Shown here: positions 34,423 to 44,200 of the stretch, one piece after another | Layout of the letters: each line of letters starts with the position of its first letter | How positions within the stretch are numbered: position 1 is the first letter of the stretch | Assembly: GCA_013200995.1 (NCBI GenBank) | Contig: CP053688.1 | Span: 2,542,001 to 2,606,000, forward strand | DNA length: 64,000 nucleotides | Origin: Arthrobacter citreus | GTDB lineage: Bacteria > Bacillota > Bacilli > Bacillales > Bacillaceae_G | Direction of reading: 5' to 3' | Translations under genes and position numbers: made by a program | Notes under the pieces: model-generated | Told to the model about the DNA's origin: nothing | The model's database searches: none | Seen by the model: the letters and a program-made list of their open reading frames with translations, nothing else

Positions 34423-35841
34423 TTAATTTTTAATGTGATAAGCTCTACATTTTTCATAAAAAGTTGACTTGCTTATTTCTAATAATTTCGCAGCTTCAAT
34501 CTTATTACCTTGAGATTCAACTAGCGCTCTTTTAATAGCATCCTTTTCGGTCTCTTCAACCATTTCTTTTAGCGATTTTATGGAAATTTGATTAATGAAT
34601 TGGGATGTATTTTTTTCTACAGCAAATGTATTTTTTTGATTGATCGGATTATCGTATAAATAAAGAGGTAATTGCTTTGGTGTAATCACTTTACCATTTA
34701 GGACATTTATACATCTCTCAAGTACATTTTCTAGTTCTCGAATATTTCCTGGCCAGTGATGTGACTTAAGAATTTGAAAAACTTCATTTGAAATTTGAAT
34801 ACCGTTTCTATGAAATTTCCTTTCGAGTTTTTTTATTAATGAATTTGCAATGAGAGGTAAATCATTTATCCGTGATCTAAGTGGAGGGATATCTATTTTA
34901 ATTACATTTAAGCGGTAATACAAATCATGACGAAATTCCTTTAAAACGACCATCTTTTCAAGATCTCGATGAGTAGCAGCAATCACTCGTACATCAATGG
35001 AGATTGGAGAACTTCCACCAACTCTTTCTATTTCTCTTTCCTGAAGTACTCTAAGTAATTTACTTTGCATATGCAATGACATATCACCAATCTCGTCTAA
35101 AAAAATCGTTCCTCGATTTGCTATCTCAAATTTTCCTTTTTTCCCACCTCTTTTTGCACCTGTAAATGCTCCTTCTTCATAACCAAAGAGCTCTGATTCT
35201 AGTAAATGCTCTGGAATTGAAGCACAGTTTACTCGTACAAACGGAAAATTCCTTCTTGGACTTGCATCGTGAATTGCATGTGCAAATAATTCTTTACCTG
35301 TACCTGATTCTCCAAAGAGTAAAATGGCTGATGAACTTGCAGATACTTGCCCTGCCAATTTTTTTGCAGCGTTGAAAACAGGAGTTTCACCAATTAATTG
35401 ATTGAAGCTATATTTACTACTTAACTCTTTTTCAAATTTCTTTTTATAATAATTTAATTCCTCTACTATTGGTTCTACTTTTTTAGAATACTCAATCCAC
35501 TCTTGTGCATTCCTAAACATAACTGTTCCAACTGCACCTACTAATTCGTCCCCTACATAAAGTGGATATCGATTTGCTACCATCTCTGTGTTTTTGATTG
35601 GATGTATTTCAGCAACCTCTGCTTGACCAGTTTTAGCAACAATATGCATTCTTGAGTTTTCAATAACTTCATGGACAGCCATTCCAATCACTTCGTCTGC
35701 AGAGCGTCCAACAAACTCACAATACGATTCATTCATATATAAAATTCGGCCATCACGATTAACTACGACAATCCATTCAGTTGCTAGATTAATAATCTCT
35801 TGTATCCATTCAAACGGAAGTCTTTCTAACATACTATTCAT
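34423..35841 (-). CDS. Sigma-54 dependent transcriptional activator with PAS domain
   Basis: The 472-residue protein has an N-terminal PAS domain (residues ~12-110, GRILYMNESYCEFVGRSADE), an AAA+ domain (Walker A GESGTGKELFA, sigma-54 contact loop GAFTGAKRG, Walker B GTIFLDEIGDM), and a C-terminal Fis-type HTH (KRALVESQGNKIEAAKLLEI). It should activate the sigma-54 promoter upstream of this operon, most simply in response to a ketone body or related metabolite. The ATG at 35841 is chosen because GTGAGG lies six bases before it. It sits inside the operon, after a weak terminator, which suggests autoregulation. Confidence 0.9.
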   Translation of the reverse strand: MNSMLERLPFEWIQEIINLATEWIVVVNRDGRILYMNESYCEFVGRSADEVIGMAVHEVIENSRMHIVAKTGQAEVAEIHPIKNTEMVANRYPLYVGDELVGAVGTVMFRNAQEWIEYSKKVEPIVEELNYYKKKFEKELSSKYSFNQLIGETPVFNAAKKLAGQVSASSSAILLFGESGTGKELFAHAIHDASPRRNFPFVRVNCASIPEHLLESELFGYEEGAFTGAKRGGKKGKFEIANRGTIFLDEIGDMSLHMQSKLLRVLQEREIERVGGSSPISIDVRVIAATHRDLEKMVVLKEFRHDLYYRLNVIKIDIPPLRSRINDLPLIANSLIKKLERKFHRNGIQISNEVFQILKSHHWPGNIRELENVLERCINVLNGKVITPKQLPLYLYDNPINQKNTFAVEKNTSQFINQISIKSLKEMVEETEKDAIKRALVESQGNKIEAAKLLEISKSTFYEKCRAYHIKN

Positions 35842-35879
35842 ACGATACCTCACTTTAAAAGTAGGATACAGGTAAAGCG

Positions 35880-35905
35880 AAAAGCAGGAACACGTCCCTG
35901 CTCTT
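35880..35905 (-). terminator. Hairpin between the dehydrogenase and activator genes
   Basis: AGCAGG / CCTGCT is followed by TTTTCGCTTT on the minus strand. It is a probable attenuating terminator inside the operon. Confidence 0.55.
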
Positions 35906-35922
35906 CCTACCTTTTTTGTGCC

Positions 35923-36708
35923 CTACTGCACTGTATATCCTGCATCTATTACATTTGCTTGACCTGTGACCCCGCCAGTGTATTCACTAGCGAGAAATAC
36001 TGCATAGTTTGCGATTTCTTTTACTGAAAGTAATCTTTTTTGAGGTACTAATGGATAAATTACTTCTTCAATTACACTTTCAAGTGGTACATTCCTTGAT
36101 TTTGCTAAGTCAGCCAATTGGTTTTGAACTAGTGGTGTGTCAACATAACCTGGACAGATTGCATTAACTGTAATCCCATCACAAGCACCTTCTAATGCAG
36201 CCACCTTTGTTAAACCAATTACTCCATGCTTCGCTGAATTATAAGCTGCTTTACCGGCGAATCCTATTAATCCATTGATCGAAGCCATATTAATAATTCG
36301 GCCATACTTTTGCTTTTTCATGATCGGAAATACATGTTTGATGCTGATAAATGGTGCTGTTAACATAACCTTAACAAGTAATTCAAATTTTTCTGTAGGA
36401 AAATCTTCAATTGATGAAACGTATTGTAAACCTGCATTGTTTATTAAAATATGTAACTCACCAAATTGATTGATTACTTTATGAATTGTGTCAATTACTT
36501 GTTCTTCATTTGTAACATCACACGCATAACCGATCGCATTAAACCCTAATTCTCGTAATGAAGAAGCGGACTTTTGAACATTTCCTTCGTTTAAGTCGGT
36601 TAAAACAACTGTTGCTCCTTGCTCTGCAAAGGTTTTAGCAATTTCAAAACCAATTCCACTACCAGCACCAGTTATTAGTGCAACCTTCTCAGAAAGCATT
36701 TGCTGCAT
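35923..36708 (-). CDS. 3-hydroxybutyrate dehydrogenase (SDR family)
   Basis: The 261-residue short-chain dehydrogenase has NAD-binding GAGSGIG (~residues 16-22), NNAG, catalytic serine in NMASINGLIGF and YNSAKHG with tyrosine and lysine. DTPLVQNQL and the ending GGVTGQANVIDAGYTVQ are typical of 3-hydroxybutyrate dehydrogenase. It oxidises 3-hydroxybutyrate to acetoacetate. Position after scoA-scoB, as yxjF in the B. subtilis yxjC-scoA-scoB-yxjF operon, supports the call. Confidence 0.9.
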   Translation of the reverse strand: MQQMLSEKVALITGAGSGIGFEIAKTFAEQGATVVLTDLNEGNVQKSASSLRELGFNAIGYACDVTNEEQVIDTIHKVINQFGELHILINNAGLQYVSSIEDFPTEKFELLVKVMLTAPFISIKHVFPIMKKQKYGRIINMASINGLIGFAGKAAYNSAKHGVIGLTKVAALEGACDGITVNAICPGYVDTPLVQNQLADLAKSRNVPLESVIEEVIYPLVPQKRLLSVKEIANYAVFLASEYTGGVTGQANVIDAGYTVQ

Positions 36709-36729
36709 TTGTTTGCCTCCCTTAAAAGA

Positions 36730-37386
36730 CTAGTTCACATTATTTAGTAATATCGGACTAATTGTGAATGTAGCTTCAGTCTTTTCAGTAATTTCTTGAA
36801 TCGTTGCTCCGCCTACACACTCTACTAAAACCATGCCTTTGTCTGTAAAATCAAAAACTGCTAATTCAGTAATTAGTCTATGAACGACGCTTTTTCCAGT
36901 TAAAGGTAAAGTACAAGCTTTTTTCACTTTACTTTCACCATATTTATTAACATGCTCCATGACAACAACGATTTTCTTCGCACCATTTACTAAGTCCATC
37001 GCACCGCCCATACCTTTTACCATTTTCCCTGGAATCATCCAGTTTGCAAGATCACCAGCTTCAGAGACTTCCATACCACCTAAAATAGCTAAATCGATAT
37101 GGCCTCCTCTGATCATTGCAAAAGATTCAGCACTATCAAAATAAGAAGCCCCCTTAGCAGCAGTTACTGTTTCTTTTCCTGCATTGATTAAATCAGCATC
37201 TATTGCTGCCTCTGTTGGATATGGTCCAATACCTAGTAAACCATTTTCAGACTGTAACATTACTTCAATACCTTCTGGAAGATAGTTTGCTAACAAAGTA
37301 GGAAGTCCAATTCCAAGGTTTACATACATGCCATCTTGAATTTCCTTAACCGCAGTTTGAATAATTAATTGACGAATATCTTTCAT
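36730..37386 (-). CDS. scoB: Succinyl-CoA:3-ketoacid CoA-transferase subunit B
   Basis: The 218-residue subunit has [13 protein letters not shown], the catalytic glutamate in [16 protein letters not shown] and [19 protein letters not shown]. With ScoA it transfers CoA from succinyl-CoA to acetoacetate, producing acetoacetyl-CoA for the thiolase. The gap to scoA is 12 bases and AGGAGGCTAATAAC precedes the start. Confidence 0.94.
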   Translation of the reverse strand: MKDIRQLIIQTAVKEIQDGMYVNLGIGLPTLLANYLPEGIEVMLQSENGLLGIGPYPTEAAIDADLINAGKETVTAAKGASYFDSAESFAMIRGGHIDLAILGGMEVSEAGDLANWMIPGKMVKGMGGAMDLVNGAKKIVVVMEHVNKYGESKVKKACTLPLTGKSVVHRLITELAVFDFTDKGMVLVECVGGATIQEITEKTEATFTISPILLNNVN

Positions 37387-37398
37387 GTTATTAGCCTC

Positions 37399-38100
37399 CT
37401 ATACTCCTGTAGTCATTCTACGTTCAATGCGTTTTTCGTATGTTTCGCCATGGAAAACATGTTGTACATAAATGCTCGGTGTATGAATTGCATCAGCATC
37501 AAGCTCTCCAACTTCTACAAGCTCTTCAACTTCCGCAATTGTAATTTTTCCAGCCATCGCTGCAAGTGGATTAAAGTTACGAGCAGTTTTTCTAAACACT
37601 AGATTTCCTTGCTTGTCAGCTTTCCAAGCTTTAACAAATGCAAAGTCACCTACGATTCCCTCTTCTAATAAATATGTTCTTCCGTTAAAAACTTTATGTT
37701 CTTTTCCTTCTGCAATTGGAGTTCCTACGCCTGTAGCTGTGTAGAATCCTGGGATTCCAGCGCCACCTGCACGAATACGCTCTGCTAAAGTCCCTTGAGG
37801 AACTAGTTCTACTTCAAGTTCACCACTTAAGAACTGCTTTTCAAAAATTTTATTTTCTCCAACATATGAAGAAACCATTTTTTTAATTTGTTTATTTGCT
37901 AGTAATAGCCCAAGGCCCCAATCGTCAACTCCACAGTTGTTACTTACGATTGTTAAATCCTTTGTCCCTTTATCTCGTAATGCTAAAATCATTTTTTCAG
38001 GAATACCGCAAAGTCCAAAGCCACCGACAATAATCGTAGCTCCATCATGAATTTGTGAAACAACCTCTTCTACTGAAGTAATTACCTTATTCTTGCCCAT
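37399..38100 (-). CDS. scoA: Succinyl-CoA:3-ketoacid CoA-transferase subunit A
   Basis: The 233-residue subunit begins [17 protein letters not shown] and has the CoA-transferase I glycine motif [31 protein letters not shown] and [16 protein letters not shown]. It pairs with ScoB in acetoacetate activation. GAAGGGAGCAAAATA precedes the ATG. Confidence 0.94.
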   Translation of the reverse strand: MGKNKVITSVEEVVSQIHDGATIIVGGFGLCGIPEKMILALRDKGTKDLTIVSNNCGVDDWGLGLLLANKQIKKMVSSYVGENKIFEKQFLSGELEVELVPQGTLAERIRAGGAGIPGFYTATGVGTPIAEGKEHKVFNGRTYLLEEGIVGDFAFVKAWKADKQGNLVFRKTARNFNPLAAMAGKITIAEVEELVEVGELDADAIHTPSIYVQHVFHGETYEKRIERRMTTGV

Positions 38101-38142
38101 TATTTTGCTCCCTTCAAAAGTAAGATTAGTAGTTTAACATTC

Positions 38143-39573
38143 TTAAACAAGTCCTGTAAGTTTAAATACTGCAATGATTAAGAATACTGCAACTGTTTTA
38201 ATGATTGTTATTGCAAAAATATCTTTATATGACTGGCGATGTGTTAAACCAGTTACAGCTAATAATGTAATGACTGCACCGTTATGTGGCAAAGTATCCA
38301 TACCACCTGATGCCATCGAAATAACGCGATGCATCACTTCTGGCGGAATATTATATTTGTTAATTGCTTCAATATATTTTTCAGACATTGCACTGAGTGC
38401 AATACCCATACCACCTGATGCAGAACCTGTAATGCCTGCTAATGTTGTAGTCGTCACAGCCCCATTTACTAATGGATCTGAGAATGTATGAGAAATTCCT
38501 TTACTGACTAATCCAAAACCTGGTAATGCAGAGATTACTCCACCAAAACCATACTCAGCACCTGTATTCATCGACGCAAGTAGTGCTCCGCCAATGCTTA
38601 TATTAATGCCTGATTTTAAATTTGTTCGAATACTTTTGTAGCCATAAATCATCGCTGAAAGAATCCCAATAACGAGGGCACATTCTACTGACCAAATACC
38701 AACAACTGCAGTAATATCAACTACCCCAAAAGCTTCTAAACCAATTGATTTAAAATCAAATCCATTTGGATACCATTTTGGGAAAGAAACAACAAAAAAT
38801 TTATTTGAAAATCCAACTAATAATAGTGGAACGAACGCTAAAATTTGTTTTAAAACTGGTGTAGGAGTATTTATATTTAATGAAGGAACTTCTGTTTGAG
38901 TTTCTTGTGTAGCAGCTAATTCCCCATTAAATCCTAAATAACCTTCCCCTGCTTTTTCTGCTTTCCTACGTCTTGATTCTAAGTACCAAAGACCGACTGC
39001 AAGTACAAAAACAGCAGCTAAACTCCCTAAAAATGGTGCCGCATAAATATCCGTTTTAAAAAATGTAGTCGGGATAACATTTTGAATTTGCGGTGTACCA
39101 GGCAATGCATCCATCGTAAACGTAAATGCGCCAAGGGCAATTGTTCCAGGAATCAATCGCTTTGGAATATTGCCTTCACGGAATAAGTTTGCAGCAAATG
39201 GATAAATTGCAAATACGACAACAAACAAGCTTACTCCACTATATGTTAAAATTGCACCCATTAATACAATCGCTAAAATTGCTCTTTTTGCTCCTACTAA
39301 TTGAATAATTGTTTTTGCGATTGATTCAGCAATTCCAGACATTTCAACGATTTTACCAAAAATTGCTCCAAGTAAAAATACAGGGAAATATAACTTTATA
39401 AAGCCAACTATTTTTCCCATAAAAATATTACTAAAGAATGGTAGAACATAACTTGGCTCAGTTAAAAGTACTGCAAATAAAGCACAAATTGGGGCAAATA
39501 AAATAACAGAAAACCCACGATAAGCTACAAACATTAAAAGTCCTAATGCTAATAAAATAATGATGATTTCCAT
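38143..39573 (-). CDS. GntP family permease (YxjC-like)
   Basis: The 476-residue membrane protein has 12 or more hydrophobic segments and the GntP-type motifs GAFTFTMDALPGTPQIQNV, SASGGMGIALSAMSEKY and ISMASGGMDTLPHNGAV. As first gene of a ketone-body operon and counterpart of B. subtilis yxjC, it probably imports 3-hydroxybutyrate or acetoacetate. AAGGAGGTTATT precedes the ATG. The leader of about 120 bases carries the regulatory elements listed below. Confidence 0.85.
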   Translation of the reverse strand: MEIIIILLALGLLMFVAYRGFSVILFAPICALFAVLLTEPSYVLPFFSNIFMGKIVGFIKLYFPVFLLGAIFGKIVEMSGIAESIAKTIIQLVGAKRAILAIVLMGAILTYSGVSLFVVVFAIYPFAANLFREGNIPKRLIPGTIALGAFTFTMDALPGTPQIQNVIPTTFFKTDIYAAPFLGSLAAVFVLAVGLWYLESRRRKAEKAGEGYLGFNGELAATQETQTEVPSLNINTPTPVLKQILAFVPLLLVGFSNKFFVVSFPKWYPNGFDFKSIGLEAFGVVDITAVVGIWSVECALVIGILSAMIYGYKSIRTNLKSGINISIGGALLASMNTGAEYGFGGVISALPGFGLVSKGISHTFSDPLVNGAVTTTTLAGITGSASGGMGIALSAMSEKYIEAINKYNIPPEVMHRVISMASGGMDTLPHNGAVITLLAVTGLTHRQSYKDIFAITIIKTVAVFLIIAVFKLTGLV

Positions 39574-39611
39574 AATAACCTCCTTGTTATCCTTACGAAT
39601 TGGCGCTTTAT

Positions 39612-39625
39612 TGACAACGCTTTCA
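39612..39625 (-). promoter_or_regulatory. CcpA cre site in the ketone-body operon leader
   Basis: The minus strand reads TGAAAGCGTTGTCA, an exact match to TGWAANCGNTNWCA. It lies downstream of the sigma-54 promoter, where bound CcpA would act as a roadblock. Confidence 0.7.
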
Positions 39626-39651
39626 TTTAAACTAGTGAACTAGTTTAAATG
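39624..39651. promoter_or_regulatory. 28-bp perfect palindrome in the operon leader
   Basis: CATTTAAACTAGT and ACTAGTTTAAATG flank a two-base centre. It lies between the sigma-54 promoter and the first gene and touches the cre site. No T-run follows, so an operator or RNA hairpin is more likely than a terminator. Confidence 0.6.
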
Positions 39652-39708
39652 CCACTATTTACTGTATTTTGCTCCTTTCAAACAGAATGTTCTTCTGCTT
39701 TTATACAA

Positions 39709-39723
39709 GCAAATAGTGTGCCA
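39709..39723 (-). promoter_or_regulatory. Sigma-54 (-24/-12) promoter of the ketone-body operon
   Basis: The minus strand reads TGGCACACTATTTGCT, with GG and GC elements in exact consensus spacing (TGGCAC-N5-TTGC). Transcription should start near 39697. Confidence 0.85.
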
Positions 39724-39853
39724 AGTTATTATTGGATTTTACTAAGACCGTATTTAATATTTTTAGGACTTAATCTACTCTACATTTATTTATTTTATAA
39801 AACTATTAATATTAGCTTAATTTATAATTTTCTAATAATTTTAAATGGAGTTT

Positions 39854-39869
39854 TTCCGAAGTTTCGGAA
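39854..39869. promoter_or_regulatory. Candidate enhancer site 1 for the sigma-54 activator
   Basis: TTCCGAAGTTTCGGAA is a perfect inverted repeat with a two-base centre, about 130-150 bases upstream of the -24/-12 box. Confidence 0.5.
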
Positions 39870-39884
39870 TTTCACCCCAATAAA

Positions 39885-39925
39885 ATTCCGAAAACCTGGA
39901 AATTCCAGAAATTCGGAATTTTTTT
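39885..39925. promoter_or_regulatory. Nested inverted repeat: enhancer site 2 and/or epimerase terminator
   Basis: ATTCCGAA and TTCGGAAT enclose CTGGAAATTCCAG. The outer arms repeat site 1. T-runs on both sides mean it could also be the terminator of the epimerase gene, whose stop lies ten bases away. Confidence 0.5.
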
Positions 39926-39934
39926 TTGAACATT

Positions 39935-40810
39935 CTATAATGAACTATACTGATGAATTAAACTCTTCATCCAATCATGTACTTCTAAAAATTGAAAACC
40001 TTCTTTTCTAGCTTTCTCGTTATTCAAAGACTGATCACTATATGCATCAAATGGCGACTGATGTTCACTCGGACCTTTAGAGCTGATAATAGCCTTTTTT
40101 CCAGTTTCCTTTTCACATATATTTACAATCTCTTTAAATGTAATACTACCATTAGAGCAAGCATTAAAAGGACCACTTTTAATCGATTCATTTTCACCTA
40201 ACCAAAGTAAAAACTCAGCGGTTTCATCAGAATCGATAAAGGTCATCTCTTTGTTTAAATCAGAAATTATCATTTCTTCATTATTAGATATTTTATTAAC
40301 GTGGAAAAGCAATCTCTTAGTATAATCATCCGGTCCTAATACGACTGGAAATCTAGCTGCAAACACTGGAAAACTTGCTTCCTGAAATAAAACAGCTTCA
40401 CAAAGGCGTTTCCCTTCCGCATAAGAATATTCATTCTCTTTGTTATACACAACTGGATAATTAAAAGGATCAAAGTCACTTTCCACATGATTTAAGCCAG
40501 TATCATAGACTGCTAATGAAGAAGTAAAAATATATTTTTTAACATGCTTTGTTAGTAGTTTAATAATTTCTTTCGCTTCAATTGGAGTATAACAAATATT
40601 ATCATAAACAAGATCCCAATTATGATCACTTAACTTAGTTAAAGTCTCAGGATTTCGTCGGTCGATTACAAAGCGATTAACTTGATCACCGAAGCTATCT
40701 ACCGTAATTCCCCTTGTCGCGATTGAAACGTCATACCCTTTTTCGATTAATTTATGAACAAGTCGTTTTCCGAAAAATCTTGTACCACCTAGCACTAAAA
40801 CTTTTTTCAT
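39935..40810 (-). CDS. NAD-dependent epimerase/dehydratase family protein
   Basis: The 291-residue protein starts MKKVLVLGGTRFFGKRLV, the nucleotide-binding GGTRFFG of extended SDR proteins. FTSSLAVYD and the active-site-like YSYAEGKRLCE (YxxxK replaced by YAEGK) follow, and FIDSDETAEFLLWL lies later. It resembles atypical SDRs of the sugar epimerase and mRNA-binding type. The substrate is unknown. The ATG at 40810 is preferred; the frame extends 45 codons further but without homology, and GGGGGTTC precedes this ATG. Confidence 0.75.
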   Translation of the reverse strand: MKKVLVLGGTRFFGKRLVHKLIEKGYDVSIATRGITVDSFGDQVNRFVIDRRNPETLTKLSDHNWDLVYDNICYTPIEAKEIIKLLTKHVKKYIFTSSLAVYDTGLNHVESDFDPFNYPVVYNKENEYSYAEGKRLCEAVLFQEASFPVFAARFPVVLGPDDYTKRLLFHVNKISNNEEMIISDLNKEMTFIDSDETAEFLLWLGENESIKSGPFNACSNGSITFKEIVNICEKETGKKAIISSKGPSEHQSPFDAYSDQSLNNEKARKEGFQFLEVHDWMKSLIHQYSSL

Positions 40811-41034
40811 TTTTTGAACCCCCAAAGAAAAAATACACATACTAACAATTCGCCATAGAATAACAAAATACCTTCTAATAAAGGAAACTTCTTTTACCGA
40901 ATTAAGTTTTCTATCTGGCTGGTTTTGTAATTTTGCCATATTCAATCAAAAAGAGAATTTTCAATAGCTCAATTTAGATTGTTCAATTTATTAGTACATT
41001 TCTATATACGTTTGTTTGTATCTCTAATTTACTA

Positions 41035-41109
41035 TTAACTATTCAAGACAACACTATCATACATTACCATGCCTGGACTATTAGTAAGTCCTGAATTGAA
41101 ATCGTCCAT
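41035..41109 (-). CDS. Possible small protein, 24 residues
   Basis: The frame reads MDDFNSGLTNSPGMVMYD then SVVLNS and a stop. AAAGGTG lies ten bases before the ATG. It sits between terminators of the subtilase gene and the epimerase start on the same strand. I do not recognise it and expression is unproven. Confidence 0.3.
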   Translation of the reverse strand: MDDFNSGLTNSPGMVMYDSVVLNS

Positions 41110-41133
41110 GTCTTTAATACACCTTTAAAAGAA

Positions 41134-41185
41134 AAAATAGTGAAGGCTTCTTCAATTTTACTCAAGGAAGCCTTCACTATTACTA
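41134..41185 (-). terminator. Second, stronger hairpin behind the subtilase gene
   Basis: A 13-bp stem TAGTGAAGGCTTC / GAAGCCTTCACTA is followed by ATTTTTTC on the minus strand. Confidence 0.75.
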
Positions 41186-41236
41186 TAATGTTGTTTTATT
41201 CTAATCTAAAATAAAGTAAGCATAGCTTTGTAATAG

Positions 41237-41268
41237 GAAGGGGACTATGAATTTTCAATCCCCTTTTT
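41237..41268 (-). terminator. First hairpin behind the subtilase gene
   Basis: GGGGA and TCCCC bracket a short AT-rich loop about ten bases after the stop, followed by TTCCTATT. Confidence 0.6.
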
Positions 41269-41276
41269 AAATTGTC

Positions 41277-44200
41277 TTACTTTACAGTAACCTGACGTGA
41301 TACTGTCCCGCTCTTATTACCAGCTTTATCAACTGCATAAATCGTAATTGTTACTTTACCAGCTTTTTGTTTTGGTAATTTCGCAGCAAATGAACCATTA
41401 CTAGATGCATTTACATTCGCAACAGCCTTCGTGCCGATTGAAATTACAATTTTCGCATTTGCTTCTGCTTTACCGTTAACTTGAATACCTGTTTTTGAAC
41501 TTACAGATACACTAGTAATCTCTGGTTTGTTCGGAGCTGTGCGGTCCAATACTGTTGTTTTCGATGCACTACTTTCGTTTCTAGCTGCATCTTTAGCTGT
41601 TACATAAAGAACTGTTCCTGCTTTTTGCTTACTTAATGAAATTTTATATGTTCCATTTGAAGCTACTTTTCCTGTTCCAATTACTTTTGTACCATTCTTG
41701 ATCGTAATTGTAGCGTTTGCTTCTGCTTTACCAGTTAAAACTACATCGTTGTCATCAATAGCATTAATAACTGGTGCTGTAGGTGCTGTTCTGTCTAATA
41801 CTGTTGTATTAGAAGCCCCACTTACGTTTCCAGATCCATCAGTAGCTGTTACAGTTAAAGTTGTTCCTGCTTTTAGTTTACCTACTTGGATTTGGTAAGA
41901 GCCGTTTGCTTCTGCTTTTCCTGAACCGATTACATTGTTACCAACTTTTACTGTAATTGTTGCATTTGCTTCTGCTTTACCAGTTAATGTCGCATCTTTA
42001 TCACTAATTGCATTTACAACTGGTACTGCAGGTGCTGTTTTGTCCAGTACTACAACATCGAAAACATTACCTTCATTTCCAGCTTGATCTTTTGCAGTTA
42101 CTGAAAGGATTGTTCCTACTGCTTGTTTTCCTACTTGAACTACAAAATAGCCGTTTGAATATGCTTTACCTGTTCCAATTACTTTATCTCCATTTTTTAC
42201 GATAACTGTTGCGCCTGCTTCTGTACTACCTGTTAATTCCGTATCATTATCACTGAATGAATGAATAACAAGTGTAGCAGGAGCTGTTTTGTCTAATACA
42301 GTTGTATTAGCATCTTCACTCACATTTCCAGCTGAATCTTTAGCAGTTACTGTTAGAATTGTTCCCGCTGTTTGTTTACCTACTTGAATTTCAAATAATC
42401 CGTTTGAATCTGCTTTTCCAGATCCAATTTCGCTATTACCATTTTTTATTGTAATTGTTGTATTTGCTTCTGTTTTTCCAGTTAGTACTGTTTCATTATC
42501 ACCAATAGGATTAATGATAATAGAATTTGGTGCTGTTTTGTCTAATACTGTTGTATTAGAAGCTGCACTTTCATTTCCTGCTGAATCTTTAGCAGTTACT
42601 GAAAGAATTGTGCCTGCTGTTTGTTTACCGATTTGAATTTCATACACTCCGTTTGCATCTGCTTTTCCAGTTCCAATTTCTGTATTACCATTTTTTACTG
42701 AAACTGTTGCATTTGCTTCTGCTTTACCTGTAATTACTGACTCGTTATCAGCAATTGGGTTAATGGTTGGTGCATTTGGAGCCGTTTTATCTAGAACCTT
42801 AATAGTTGTTGGTGTGCTCACGTTTCCTGAAGCGTCAGACACCGTTACTGTTAATTCAGTACCTCCAGCAAGTGGGCTAATTTCAATATAGAATTTGCCT
42901 GCTTTGTTTGCGTCCTCTGTACCGATTACTTTTCCATTTGCTTTCACGGTAACCGTTCCATAGCCTTCTACTGTTCCAGAAATTTGCGTATCATGGTCAG
43001 TAACTGTATTCACAATCGGTGCAAGAGGCGCAGTTAAGTCAGTAACAGAAACTGTTACTTCCTTGCTTGAGTTTCCTGCTGCGTCCGTTGAACTTACATA
43101 AAGAGTTGTACCTGCTTTTTGCGGAGCAATCGTAACGGAATAGTTTCCATTTCCATCCGCTTTTGCACTTCCAAGTACGCCATCATTATTTCGTACAACT
43201 ACATTTGAACCTACTTCAGCTTTACCTGTAACGGTCTTATTGCTATCTCCTACTTTGTCAACAACTGGTGCATCTGGTGCCACGTTGTCGCTCACTGTAA
43301 TTGATGTTACTGGGCTGACTTTGTTGTCATCATTCGTTGCTGTAATACTTAATACTGTTCCAACTGTTTGCTTATTGATGGATAAGCTGAAATCGCCAGC
43401 CTCATTTGTTTTACCAACTGCAACGACATTCTCACCGTTCTTCACAGTGATTGTGATGTTTGGATCTGCTTTACCTGTGATAACATTGTCGCCGTTACCT
43501 AATCCTTTGACAACTGGTGCATTTGGAACTGGCACCACTTTTGTAGTCAAACTAACAACGTTTGATACACCAGCGTTTAAGCCACCTGTAATCGATACTC
43601 GGAATTGATAATTCGTGTTTTCATTTAAACCAGTTACGGTTACTTTGCCATCCGTCACAGACAATGTACCGTCCGTTGTAGCCGTTTGCCAGCTTGATCC
43701 GTTATTTGAAGACTGCTGGATTTTAATCGCTGTTGCATCCACTGCTGGGTTCCAAGTTAATGTTGCTTTGTGTGCACTGCTATCCACGTATTTGAATGTG
43801 TTTACACTTGATGCGATACCAAGTACGTTAAAGTAGTCAGTTGCGTATTTTCCATCTACCATTTCTTTTGGTGTAATCGTCGCATCGAAATTAGTTTTGT
43901 ACAGGTTACCGACAAGGTAGTTCATATCGGTGCTATCCACCACGCCGTCTTGGTTCAAGTCTTCCGGATTGAAAGCCGGACCTGCTTTTTTCACGCTGTA
44001 TTTCTTTGCTAGAGCTTTTACGTCGAGAACATCAATCACGCCGTCTCCGTTTAGATCACCAGCTGGACCATTCGGTTGCCTAGATGTGGCTCCGATATAG
44101 CCGCTATACGAACCGACATCGTCACCCCATGGAGTCTGTGTATTCATTGTGATGGTCTGAACGCTTTTTAAGTGCCCTGGTGCTTCGATGATTACTTTAA

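Noticed and set aside
39624..39651. Palindrome as a plain terminator
   Set aside because: No T-run follows on either strand and it lies between a promoter and its first gene.
41280..43530. CRISPR-like or satellite repeats
   Set aside because: The periodicity of about 250 bases is explained by nine in-frame Ig-like protein domains.
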